From Micromonospora sp. WMMD961 (GTDB taxonomy: Bacteria > Actinomycetota > Actinomycetes > Mycobacteriales > Micromonosporaceae), in NCBI RefSeq assembly GCF_029626145.1, contig NZ_JARUBJ010000002.1:4809501-4873500 (forward strand): a stretch of 64,000 nt of DNA, written 5' to 3'. The notes below the pieces were generated by a model. That model was not told the DNA's origin. It did not search any database and was given only the letters and a program-made list of their open reading frames with translations. Position numbers and translations under genes: made by a program. Below, in pieces: positions 20,070-28,307 of the stretch. Numbering within the stretch: position 1 is the first letter of the stretch; every line of letters begins with the position of its first letter.

Positions 20070-20831
20070 TCATGCGCGTACCACCCGAACGCCTGCGGAA
20101 TCCAGGTCACCGACCAGGTCGAGGTCGGCCTGGCTGTCGGTGATGAGCAGGTCGACATCCGTCAGCTCAGCGAACCGGGCCAGGTAGTCGTTGCCGAGCT
20201 TGGTGTGATCGGCGACCACCACCGTGCGGCGGGCGGCACGGACCATCGCGCGCTTCACCGCCGCCTCGGACGGGTCCGGGGTGGTCAGCCCACGCTCGAC
20301 GGAGATGCCGTTCGTTCCGATGAACGCGACGTCGACGTAGAGGCCCGCCAACGGCGACAGCGCCCAGTCGTCGACGGTCGCCAGGGTCTTCCCGCGAACC
20401 CGTCCGCCCAACAGCAGGACGTTGAGGTTGGCATAGGTACCGAGGGTCGTGGCGATGACCGGCGAGTTGACCACGACGGTCAACTCTCGGTCGACCGGCA
20501 GCAGCCGGGCCAGGCGGGCGGTCGTGGTGCCGGCGTCGAGAATGATCGCGCCCTCCTCGGGCACCTCGCTCAAGGCGAGCTTGGCGATGCGCTCCTTCTC
20601 CTCGATGAGCACCGCGTCACGCGCCGCCAGCGCGGGCTCGAACCCGAGCCGCTCGACCGGGATCGCTCCACCGTGGACGCGGCGCAGCACCCCGGCCCGC
20701 TCCAAGGTGGTGAGATCGCGCCGGATGGTCTCCGACGTGACGTTGAGCTCGTCGGCCAAGCCGGCCACCTCGACCCGGCCCACGTCCCGGGCGATGCGAA
20801 GGATCTCCTGCTGGCGTTCTTCGGCGTACAT
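20070..20831 (-). CDS. DeoR-family sugar-operon regulator
   Basis: A 253-residue DeoR-type repressor. The N-terminal winged helix is RQQEILRIARDVGRVEVAGLADELNVTSETIRRDLTTLE, followed by RRVHGGAIP, a very typical DeoR linker. The C-terminal sensor domain has ILDAGTTTARLARLL and VADHTKLG, the sugar-phosphate-binding fold. It is the first gene of the PTS operon, 13 bases before the kinase, so it probably represses its own operon and is released by a phosphorylated sugar. Confidence 0.92.
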   Translation of the reverse strand: MYAEERQQEILRIARDVGRVEVAGLADELNVTSETIRRDLTTLERAGVLRRVHGGAIPVERLGFEPALAARDAVLIEEKERIAKLALSEVPEEGAIILDAGTTTARLARLLPVDRELTVVVNSPVIATTLGTYANLNVLLLGGRVRGKTLATVDDWALSPLAGLYVDVAFIGTNGISVERGLTTPDPSEAAVKRAMVRAARRTVVVADHTKLGNDYLARFAELTDVDLLITDSQADLDLVGDLDSAGVRVVRA

Positions 20832-20835
20832 GGTG

Positions 20836-20875
20836 TTGTTTCACCGCCGTTTCGTTTTGCTTGTGCTTTGTTTAC
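20836..20875. promoter_or_regulatory. GTTT-repeat stretch, candidate DeoR operator
   Basis: Just upstream of the regulator start there is an unusually T-rich stretch with repeated GTTT/CTTT units (GTTTC, GTTTC, GTTTTG, CTTTG, GTTTA). On the coding strand it reads as AAAC/CAAA repeats, the common operator style of DeoR-family sugar regulators. The position, 5-45 bases before the first gene, fits an autoregulatory operator and promoter. Confidence 0.45.
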
Positions 20876-21491
20876 GCCCGGTTATAGGAGAAGTCAAGAG
20901 ACAGTCCACAGAAAGCCACACCGGCTGGTCCCCTGCGCGGGGCGAGTGGGAGCTGCGACAGTGGGAGCTGGCGACCGCCGAGACCAGGCCCAGGTCGCGC
21001 GGTACGAACGCGCAGCGCACTGGCGTGGCACGTCGGGGTAGGTGCTGCCGCGCGCGGCGTGCGGCAGGCACGTTGTGGGCTGGACGCCTCCGTGGCCACC
21101 CGGAGTGGATCGCGCGGCGGCTGCGGGCGGTCTGCGAGAAGCGCCGTGTCACCCGTCGAGGGACCCGGCATCACCCCAGGTCGACCCATGAACGTCAGGG
21201 ACGTGTCGTTGACGTCTTGGCCAGAAGCCGATCGTCAGATGTCGCCACCGTCCGCCTGTTTTGTTGCCACTAGCCTGCGGTCCTCGACCAGCCCGTCATC
21301 CAGGACGACCGCTCCGTACTGGCGCAGGTACGGGCGTGCACTCGGCCCAGCCTCCGGTCCCTGGGACGCAGCCCTCAGGACGAGTGCCTGATCCTCGGCA
21401 CCGACGGCAAGCTGCACGGATCGGCCCAGCCTCCGATCGGCGCTGTCCCGGACGAGATCAGCGGCACGCTCCCGGCGCACTGGCGTCCCGG
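20876..21491. other. 616-base gap with short direct repeats and no supported gene
   Basis: No convincing gene. A minus-strand frame of 86 codons (21495-21235) has weak third-position G/C bias and no family resemblance. The stretch contains a 15-base direct repeat (TCGGCCCAGCCTCCG at 21342 and 21421) and a 12-base one (GCGCACTGGCGT at 21015 and 21475). It separates the PTS operon from the NRPS cluster and may mark the left edge of the cluster or a decayed gene. Confidence 0.4.
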
Positions 21492-22130
21492 TCACAGGCG
21501 GTGGAGGCGAACCTCGCCTCCACCGCCGGTGCCATGACCGGCGTCGTGGCCGGCTTCGGCTACGGTGGCGAACCGGCGCTGGTGAAACACGAGCGGGTCA
21601 GCCCGCCGCAACACCCGCGCCCGGCGCACGCCGGCCACGACGATCCGGTGGTCGCCGGCCTGGTGCTCGGCGGCCGGGATGCACTCCAGGCAGGCGAGCA
21701 CGCCGTCGATGACCGGCACCCCGTCGCTCGCGTGCCAGTCGACTCCGGCGAACTTGGCGGAGCCGGGGCGGGACAGGGCCGCCACCACGTCCTGCTGCCC
21801 GGCCGCCAGCACGTTGATCGCGAAATGCGGCGCGGCGCGCACGAGCGGCCAACTGGTGGAGCTGATCCCGATGCAGAAGCCGACCTGGGCGGGGTGCAGC
21901 GACACGGAGAAGAACGAGCCGACCACCAGACCCACCGGCCGCAGACCGGCGAGAGCGGTGACCGCGACGACACCCGTGGGGAACATCCGCATCGACGCCC
22001 GCAGTTCGTCACCGGTCACGGTGCCCGCGTCCGGGTCGGAACACGCGGCCGGCCCGGATGGCGGTCGGGTCGAGGTCACCCAGTCTGGCGCGCTTTCCCG
22101 AACGTGGGAACCTCGATGCTGGTCACGCAC
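21492..22130 (-). CDS. Flavin reductase family protein (FMN reductase component)
   Basis: About 212 residues with the flavin-reductase-like FMN-binding pattern: ELRASMRMFPTGVVAVTAL near the N-terminus, GLVVGSFFSVSLHPAQVGFCI, and HFAINVLAAGQQDVVAALS. I prefer GTG 22130, which overlaps the MFS stop (GTGCGTGA); starts nearer the conserved region are also possible. Such proteins supply reduced flavin to a partner monooxygenase. The LLM monooxygenase at 37749-38831 is the obvious candidate. It is the last gene of the minus-strand NRPS operon, and its final codons form a strong hairpin. Confidence 0.8.
   Translation of the reverse strand: MRDQHRGSHVRESAPDWVTSTRPPSGPAACSDPDAGTVTGDELRASMRMFPTGVVAVTALAGLRPVGLVVGSFFSVSLHPAQVGFCIGISSTSWPLVRAAPHFAINVLAAGQQDVVAALSRPGSAKFAGVDWHASDGVPVIDGVLACLECIPAAEHQAGDHRIVVAGVRRARVLRRADPLVFHQRRFATVAEAGHDAGHGTGGGGEVRLHRL
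21497..21527 (-). terminator. Perfect 14-base-pair hairpin at the end of the NRPS operon
   Basis: GGCGGTGGAGGCGA at 21497-21510 pairs perfectly with 21514-21527 across a 3-base loop. It covers the last codons of the flavin reductase gene, whose stop is at 21494-21492. It has no T-run, as is usual in high-GC actinobacteria. The stem strength and position point to transcription termination or mRNA 3'-end protection of the minus-strand operon. Confidence 0.6.
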
Positions 22131-23619
22131 GGTCGGCGTCCGCCCGTGCCGGCGGGGCGACAGCAGCGGCACGACGGGACGGTACGGTTGTCAACGCGAC
22201 GACGACACCGATCACCGCAGCAGCCGCGGCGACCCAGGCCACCGTGGACAACGCGCCGGTGAACGCGATCCTCCCCAGGACGTCGTCCGGGGCGGACACC
22301 TCGCCGGGCCTCCCCGCCTCGACCAGGTCCCGGGCCGGCCCGGAACCCGGGAACAGGTCCGCGATCCGGGCCGCCAGGACCGCGCCGAACACGGCGACCC
22401 CGACCGCGGTTCCCAGCGGGAAGAAGGAGTTGGCCGTGCCGCTGGCCATCCCGGCGTGCCGCGGCGGCACCACCGTCACGGACAGGTTCATCAGCGGTGC
22501 GAACAGCAGACCCATGCCGGCACCGATGAGCGCCAGGCCGGGCAGCGCGGTCAGCCAGGTGGCGCTCTCGTCGATCCGGGTCAACGGGAGGTAGCCGACG
22601 GCCATGGCCGCGAAGCCGACGACGACCGTGCCGCGTGCCCCGAGCCGCCGCTGCACCCGGGCCACGGTCAGGCTGCCGACCACGATGGCCGCGGGCAGCG
22701 CGACCACCTGGAGTCCCGCGTCCAATGCCGACTGCCCGCGCACACCCTGCAACCACAGCACCAGGTAGGGCATCGTGCCGAAGCCGACCGCCCGGGTCAG
22801 GAAGCTGAGCGCACCCGCACCGGCGAAGGCCGGCACCCGGAACAGGGCGAGGTCCAGCATCGGATCGGTGGTGCGGACCTCCACGACCAGGAACGCGGCC
22901 AGGCCGGCGAGTGCCACCAGGCCCACGACCACCGTCCGGGCACTCGCCCAGCCGTTCTCGGTTCCGGAGATCACCACCAGGTTCGTCGCACCGAGTGTCA
23001 GCACGCCCAGAGCGGTGCCCGGCAGGTCCAGACGCCGCCGGCCGGCCGGATCGTCGGCCGCCAGCCACCGCCGCGCGCCGAGCACGACCAGGACACCGGG
23101 GACGAGGTTCACCAGGAAGACCCAGCGCCACCCCAGGCCGGACACCAGCGCACCCCCGATGACCGGCGCGACGGCGGCGGAGACACCGGCGGTGGCGCTC
23201 AACACGCCGATCGCCCCGGTGCGCCGCTCGCCCGGATGGGCGCGAACCAGCAGCGGCACGGCGGCGGCCATGATCAGGGCACCGCCGACACCCTGCACGC
23301 ACCGGCCGGCGATCAGGCTCACCGCCTCGGGCGCGGCGCCGCACAGCAGCGAACCACCGGTGAACAGCAGGACACCGGTGACGAACACCCGGCGGTGCCC
23401 GATCCGGTCGGCCAACGAACCCCCGGCCAGCAACAGGGCCGCGAACAGCAGCGGGTACGCGTTGACGACCCACTGGAGTTGCCCGAACGAGGCGTCGAGG
23501 TCCACCCCGATCGCGCCCAGCGCCACGTTGACGATGGTGATGTCCATGGTGGTCATCGCGGCGGCGACGCTCACCACGAGCAGGGTGCGGCGGGCGTCGA
23601 CGGACTCAGGCGGCGGCAA
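22123..23619 (-). CDS. MFS exporter, EmrB/QacA (14-segment) type
   Basis: A 498-residue drug-proton antiporter-like transporter. The first segment holds MTTMDITIVNVALGAIG, the DHA2-type motif; GGSLADRIGHRRVF is the loop 2-3 motif A; VLSATAGVSAAVAPVIGG is motif C. The start is a TTG at 23619, supported by GGAGG 9 bases upstream; it overlaps the methyltransferase gene by 14 bases. In the middle of the NRPS operon it most likely exports the finished peptide ligand. Confidence 0.88.
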   Translation of the reverse strand: MPPPESVDARRTLLVVSVAAAMTTMDITIVNVALGAIGVDLDASFGQLQWVVNAYPLLFAALLLAGGSLADRIGHRRVFVTGVLLFTGGSLLCGAAPEAVSLIAGRCVQGVGGALIMAAAVPLLVRAHPGERRTGAIGVLSATAGVSAAVAPVIGGALVSGLGWRWVFLVNLVPGVLVVLGARRWLAADDPAGRRRLDLPGTALGVLTLGATNLVVISGTENGWASARTVVVGLVALAGLAAFLVVEVRTTDPMLDLALFRVPAFAGAGALSFLTRAVGFGTMPYLVLWLQGVRGQSALDAGLQVVALPAAIVVGSLTVARVQRRLGARGTVVVGFAAMAVGYLPLTRIDESATWLTALPGLALIGAGMGLLFAPLMNLSVTVVPPRHAGMASGTANSFFPLGTAVGVAVFGAVLAARIADLFPGSGPARDLVEAGRPGEVSAPDDVLGRIAFTGALSTVAWVAAAAAVIGVVVALTTVPSRRAAAVAPPARADADRA

Positions 23620-24337
23620 GGACGACCACCTCCGGCGCTCCGGCGCCGGTGGGCGCCGCTGCGGACCGGCAGCTCAGGCCGGACTCGCGGGACAGTTGGG
23701 CGACGTCGACCGTGTGCCAGTCGTAGGTGTCGCTCACCTCCCGCAGCAGGCGACCAGCCCGGTACACCCGCCACGTGGTCGTGAAACGCATCGACAAGCC
23801 GTCACCCGGGGTGCCCGACACCCACCACTCGTAGTCGTGGCGCCCGATGGAGTCGCGCACCGACAACGCGGGTGGGATCTCCCGCGACTGCCGCACACCC
23901 ATCAGTTCGACGACGATGACCCCGCCCGGCGCGAGGCGGTCCCGCAACCGGGACCACAGCCGCCGGCGGGCCGGCTCGTCGAGGTGCCCGGCGACGCCGA
24001 ACAGCACCGCCGCCGAGATCACCTCCGGCAGGTCCAGGTCCGGTGCCGCACCATCGACCACCGTGACCCGGTTGCGCAGGTCGTCGTCGGCGGCCACCCG
24101 GCTGGTCAGCACGGCCCGCATCACGGTGGACGGCTCGGCGGCCACGATCGCCGCCCCGGGCGCCGCCGCAGCGATGATCTCGGTGACCCGGCCGGTGCCG
24201 GCGCCGATCTCGACCACCGGCCCGGCCGCCGGGTCGACGCCGGCGAGCGCGGCGGCCAGCGCCGGCCCGCTGCTGGCCGCCTGCCGCTCGGCGACGATCT
24301 CGTAGAACTCCGCCATCGGGGAGTAGAAGTCACGCAT
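23606..24337 (-). CDS. SAM-dependent methyltransferase (cluster paralogue A)
   Basis: A 243-residue Rossmann methyltransferase with the SAM motif VVEIGAGTGRVTE, acidic loop AAEPSTVMRAVLTSR, and conserved LFGVAGHLDEPARRRLWSRLRDRLAPGG. The C-terminal half (HDYEWWVSG, TTWRVYRAGRLLREVSDTYDWHTV) matches, block by block, the methyltransferase half of the fused reductase at 26328 and the stand-alone enzyme at 50780. It follows the thioesterase by 12 bases and overlaps the exporter gene. Likely role: O- or N-methylation of the peptide ligand or its starter. Confidence 0.85.
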   Translation of the reverse strand: MRDFYSPMAEFYEIVAERQAASSGPALAAALAGVDPAAGPVVEIGAGTGRVTEIIAAAAPGAAIVAAEPSTVMRAVLTSRVAADDDLRNRVTVVDGAAPDLDLPEVISAAVLFGVAGHLDEPARRRLWSRLRDRLAPGGVIVVELMGVRQSREIPPALSVRDSIGRHDYEWWVSGTPGDGLSMRFTTTWRVYRAGRLLREVSDTYDWHTVDVAQLSRESGLSCRSAAAPTGAGAPEVVVLAAA

Positions 24338-24349
24338 CCGCTGCTCCGA

Positions 24350-25138
24350 TCACGGTATGCCGGCCCAGGACCCGCCGGTGCGGGTCAGGGCGGGGTCGAG
24401 GGTGCCGAGCACGGTCCGCACCACGGCCTGGCGCTGGGGAACGAGATAGAAGTGGTCGCCGGGGAAGGTGTGCACGTCCAGCGACCCGGTGGTGACCCGG
24501 CTCCAGCCGGCCGCCTGGGCAGCGCTCAGCTCCGGGTCGTCCCCACCACGCAGGACGGACACGGGGCAGCTCAGCGGCGGGGCCGGCGCGGGCCGGTAGG
24601 TCTCGATGAGCCGGTAGTCGCTGCGCACGTACCGCAGCACCGCCCGCCGCAGCTGCGGATCGGCGAGCACCTCCGCGGGGGTGCCGCCCAACCGGGTGAG
24701 TTCGTCGCAGAGTCCGGTGTCGTCGCGCAGGTGCACCTCGCCGCCGGTCACCTCGCCCGGCGCCGGACGGCCGGAGACGATCAACGCGTCCGGTTCCGCC
24801 ACACCGAGGCGGCGCAGCCGCTGGACGGTCTCGTAGGCGATCGCGGAGCCCATGCTGTGCCCGAACACCAGGTACGGCCGGTCGAGGACCCGCCGCAGGG
24901 CACCGGCGACCTGGCCGGCGAGCTCGTCCATCTCGGCCACCGGCGGCTCGGCGAACCGGTCCTCCCGCCCCGGGTACTGCACGGCGACGAGTTCGACCGA
25001 CGACGGCAACAGGGTGTCCCAGGGACGGTAGCTACCCGCTCCCCCGCCGGCGTGCGGGAAACAGACCAGCCGTACCGCCGCCGCCGGCCGCGCCTGGTAC
25101 CGGCGCAGCCACGGGCCCAGCGGCCCGGCGCCGGTCAC
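24350..25138 (-). CDS. Type II thioesterase
   Basis: A stand-alone alpha/beta-hydrolase thioesterase of about 262 residues, the length of the GrsT/RifR/YbtT family. Visible are VCFPHAGGGAGSYRPW, the nucleophile serine in VFGHSMGSAIAYE, an acid candidate in RGGDDPELS and the catalytic histidine in FPGDHFYLVP. It clears mis-primed carrier domains of the NRPSs. The start is one of two tandem GTG codons (25141/25138) that overlap the P450 stop; I give the one in the GTGA overlap. Confidence 0.9.
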   Translation of the reverse strand: MTGAGPLGPWLRRYQARPAAAVRLVCFPHAGGGAGSYRPWDTLLPSSVELVAVQYPGREDRFAEPPVAEMDELAGQVAGALRRVLDRPYLVFGHSMGSAIAYETVQRLRRLGVAEPDALIVSGRPAPGEVTGGEVHLRDDTGLCDELTRLGGTPAEVLADPQLRRAVLRYVRSDYRLIETYRPAPAPPLSCPVSVLRGGDDPELSAAQAAGWSRVTTGSLDVHTFPGDHFYLVPQRQAVVRTVLGTLDPALTRTGGSWAGIP

Positions 25139-26331
25139 CACGCCACCGGCAGGTACTCGACGCCGAACGTGGCGGCGTCGTGCTTGAGGTCCAGCTCGCC
25201 CAGCGGCACGGCCGGGCGTAGGTTGGGCAGGCGCCGGATCAGGGTGCCGATGGCGATCTCCATCTCGAGCCGGGCGAGGTTCTGGCCGATGCACTGGTGC
25301 AGGCCGAACCCGAACGCGACATGGTGGTTGGCGGTCCGGGTGAAGTCGAGACGGTGCGGGTCCGGAAACACGGCGGGATCGTGGTTGGCCGCGGCGAGCA
25401 GCGCGATGATGCCGTCCCCGGCCGGGATCCGGGTCGACCCGACCTCGATGTCCTCGGTGGCCACCCGCAGCGGGATGGAGTCGGCGACGGAGAGCACCCG
25501 CAGCAGCTCCTCGACGGCGGCGGGCATCAGGGCCGGCTCGGCACGGAGGTCGGCCAGCCGGTCGGGGCTCTCCAGCAACATCAGCGTGCCGAGGGCGATC
25601 ATGCTGGTGGTGGTCTCGCGCCCGGCGACGATGGTGATGCCGATCGTGGAGAGCAGTTCCTGCCGGGTCACCGCACCCTGACGCAGGTGGTTGACCACGA
25701 GCTTGGACAGCAGGTCCTCACCGGGCTCCGCTTCCCGGGCGGAGATCAGCCCGTCCAGCACCCGGAACATGCTGCCCAGCGCGGCGGTCACCTCCTCGGC
25801 GGTGCTGCCGCGGCCACCGGAGATCCGGGTGACGTCACGGAACAGGGCGAGATCGTCGGTCGGCGCGCCGAACAGGCCCAGCACGGTCGTGGTCGAGATC
25901 GCGTTCGCGTACATGGCAACCAGGTCGGCCGGCGGCCCGGCGGCGATCATCTCGTCGATCAGCCGGTCCGCGGTCGCCTGGATCGCCGGGCGCATGTCCC
26001 GGATCCGCTTCACCGTGAACTCGGCCTGCAACATCCGCCGGTACCGGGTGTGCTCGGGCGGGTCCGTGCGGATGAACGGCCGCGACTTCGCGCCCGCCTC
26101 CTGTTCGCCGACCCCCAGCGCGGGGAAGTTCGGCCGGCGGATGTCGGAGCTGACCCGCGGGTCGGCCAGCAGCCGCCGCACGTCGGCGTACCGGGTGAGG
26201 AGCCACGGATGTTTGCCGGTGGGGATGGTCACCTGCGACACCGGCTCCTTGTCGCGCAGCTCGGCGTAGCGCGCGGGCGGGGCGAACGGGCACTCCCGCG
26301 GGATCGGAAAGGCGGGCGGATCGTCGGTCAT
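25135..26331 (-). CDS. Cytochrome P450
   Basis: A 398-residue bacterial P450. Present are the I-helix oxygen motif IVAGRETTTS, the K-helix EELLR, and the haem loop FGFGLHQCIGQNLAR with Cys347 as the iron ligand. Its ATG overlaps the stop of the reductase-methyltransferase gene (ATGA) and its stop overlaps the thioesterase GTG, so it is a coupled part of the biosynthetic operon. It should hydroxylate, or desaturate, the ligand or a carrier-bound intermediate. The small 3Fe-4S ferredoxin at 50508 is its most likely electron donor in the cluster. A P450 is not needed for pyochelin or yersiniabactin but is found in coelibactin-type clusters. Confidence 0.93.
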   Translation of the reverse strand: MTDDPPAFPIPRECPFAPPARYAELRDKEPVSQVTIPTGKHPWLLTRYADVRRLLADPRVSSDIRRPNFPALGVGEQEAGAKSRPFIRTDPPEHTRYRRMLQAEFTVKRIRDMRPAIQATADRLIDEMIAAGPPADLVAMYANAISTTTVLGLFGAPTDDLALFRDVTRISGGRGSTAEEVTAALGSMFRVLDGLISAREAEPGEDLLSKLVVNHLRQGAVTRQELLSTIGITIVAGRETTTSMIALGTLMLLESPDRLADLRAEPALMPAAVEELLRVLSVADSIPLRVATEDIEVGSTRIPAGDGIIALLAAANHDPAVFPDPHRLDFTRTANHHVAFGFGLHQCIGQNLARLEMEIAIGTLIRRLPNLRPAVPLGELDLKHDAATFGVEYLPVAW

Positions 26332-28307
26332 GATCGGGTCTCCTCTCGGCCGGCGGCGAGCACACCGAACGGCGGCCCTCCCGTCGAATGCGGAACGTCG
26401 TGCAGCACCAGCCCGGACTCGGCGGCCACCTGCGCCAGCGTGATGGTGTGCCAGTGGTACGCGTCGGTCACCTCGCGGACGGTCCGCCCGTCGTGCAGCA
26501 CCCGCCAGGTGGTGTGCAGGCGCATCCGGCCGGGACCGTCGGGCTCCCCGGACAGCCACCACTCGTAGCGCTGCGCGCCCAACTCCGCCCCGGCCAGCCG
26601 GGTGGGGGCGAGGACCAGCGGGCGGTCCATGCTCATCAGCTCCACGACGATCACCCCGCCCGGGGCCAGCCGGTCGCGCAGCCGCCGCCACAACCGTTGC
26701 CGGTCGCCGGCGTCGAGGTGGCCGGCGACGCCGCAGACGACGGCACCACTGATGGTGTCGGGCAGGTCCAGATCCGGCGCGGCCTGCGCCGAGACGGTCA
26801 CCCGCCGACGCAGGTCCGGGTCGCGGTAGATGCGGCTGGTGAGCACCGCCCGCATGCCGACTGCCGGTTCGCAGGCCAGCAGCTCCAGCGCCGGGTAGGC
26901 ACGGGCCACCGCGGCGGTGATCAGCCCGCTGCCGGCGCCGATCTCCACCACCGGCCCGGCCGCGGGATCGACACCGGCCAGCGCGGCCACCACGGCCGGT
27001 GCGCTGCCGGCGGTGACGTGCGGCGCGGCGGCCAGATCGAAGAACTCGGCCGTCGGCGAGTAGGGCTCCGCCCCGACGTCAGGCGACCCGGCCGGTTCCG
27101 CGGCCGGCTCCGGCGATCGGGGCCGGTCCGGGGCCCGGCCCTGCTGCCCGGTCGGATCGCCGGCCGGAGCGGGGGTACGCGAATGGGCCGGGCCCACCGT
27201 GGCCGGTTGCGGCGGGTCAGCCAGGTCGGTGACCGTGACGAGAGCCGGGCGGGCAGGTCTGACGATCTCCGGCGGCCCGAGACGCGCGGCGAGCTCCGCC
27301 CAGACCCGGCAGGCGGTGATGTCGTACTGGGCCGCGCGCAGCGGATCGCCGCCGGCGCGGACGGACTCGGCGAACCCGGCGACGGCCCGGCGCACCGCCT
27401 CCGGCCACAGCCGATCGAAGATCTCCTGCCCGCTGCCCGGTCCGGTGCCGGGCAGCACGGCGGTGCTGGCCTCGTCGAGGCCGGGACCGGCGAACACCAA
27501 CCGGCGCTCGTCGTCGCGGCCGGCGTGCAGGCGCGGACTCCACAGCACCGGGCCGTGGGTGTCGGCGAGCGTGAGCACACCGGCACCGGTGCCGATCGCG
27601 ATCCGGTGCCACAGCAGGGCGTGGTTGTCGCGATCGGCCGGGTCGAGCTGGTGGTGCACCCGTACGGTCAGCGGCACACCGCCGAGCCGACCGGTCAGCG
27701 AACGCAGCGGTCCGTCTCCGCCCGGCTCGTCCACCCGCCACGGACGCAGCCCGCCGAGGGCGCGCCCGAGGATGTCCACGAACGGGTACAGGACATGGAC
27801 CGGGGTGGCCGCGTCGACGAACAGCGGCCGCTCCCGTTCACGTAGCCGGGCGGCGGCGGCAAGGAACCGGCGCACCGGCTCGACGTGGTGATAGTGGGCG
27901 TTCACCCGGTACTGCACACCCTGCCGACGGGCCAGCTGTAGGCAGGCGACCATCTCGTCGTGGTGCACCGGATGCTCCTGGAGCACATGCACGCCACGGG
28001 ACATCAACCCGCGGGCCAGGTCGGTGCCGGGGCCGCCGGAGACCGTGGAGCCGACCACGACGCACGCCAGGTCGACGTCGTCACCCACCGTGTCGAGGCT
28101 CTCGTGATGGGCGACGCCGTAGCGGCGGGCCAGCTCCCGCGACGCCGTCCCCCCACGGCTGAGCACCCCGGCCAACTCCAGGCCGGGTGCCAGGTCGGCG
28201 ATCGCGCGCAGATAGAACCGTCCGAAGTTGGTGCCGCACACCAGCACCCGCAGCGGGGGCGTCGTCCTGGATTCGTCGGTACGCGGCCGCGGTGCCGGCG
28301 TGCTCAC
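26328..28307 (-). CDS. Thiazolinyl imide reductase fused to a SAM methyltransferase
   Basis: A 659-residue two-domain protein. Residues 1 to about 370 are a Gfo/Idh/MocA-type oxidoreductase with LRVLVCGTNFGRFYLRAI (NADP binding) and the active loop GVHVLQEHPVHHDEM, as in PchG, Irp3 and YbtU, which reduce a carrier-bound thiazoline to thiazolidine. A Pro/Ala/Gly-rich linker (about 380-410) leads to a methyltransferase (about 415-655) with VVEIGAGSGLITA and GHLDAGDRQRLWRRLRDRL, closely like the gene at 23606. The start is GTG 28307, in a GTGA overlap with the upstream gene. In known relatives the two activities are separate, so this fusion probably channels a reduced ring to methylation. Confidence 0.9.
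   Translation of the reverse strand: MSTPAPRPRTDESRTTPPLRVLVCGTNFGRFYLRAIADLAPGLELAGVLSRGGTASRELARRYGVAHHESLDTVGDDVDLACVVVGSTVSGGPGTDLARGLMSRGVHVLQEHPVHHDEMVACLQLARRQGVQYRVNAHYHHVEPVRRFLAAAARLRERERPLFVDAATPVHVLYPFVDILGRALGGLRPWRVDEPGGDGPLRSLTGRLGGVPLTVRVHHQLDPADRDNHALLWHRIAIGTGAGVLTLADTHGPVLWSPRLHAGRDDERRLVFAGPGLDEASTAVLPGTGPGSGQEIFDRLWPEAVRRAVAGFAESVRAGGDPLRAAQYDITACRVWAELAARLGPPEIVRPARPALVTVTDLADPPQPATVGPAHSRTPAPAGDPTGQQGRAPDRPRSPEPAAEPAGSPDVGAEPYSPTAEFFDLAAAPHVTAGSAPAVVAALAGVDPAAGPVVEIGAGSGLITAAVARAYPALELLACEPAVGMRAVLTSRIYRDPDLRRRVTVSAQAAPDLDLPDTISGAVVCGVAGHLDAGDRQRLWRRLRDRLAPGGVIVVELMSMDRPLVLAPTRLAGAELGAQRYEWWLSGEPDGPGRMRLHTTWRVLHDGRTVREVTDAYHWHTITLAQVAAESGLVLHDVPHSTGGPPFGVLAAGREETRS

Noticed and set aside
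21235..21495. 86-residue minus-strand frame at the cluster edge
   Set aside because: Third-position bias is clearly lower than in neighbours and no family is recognised; not reported as a gene.
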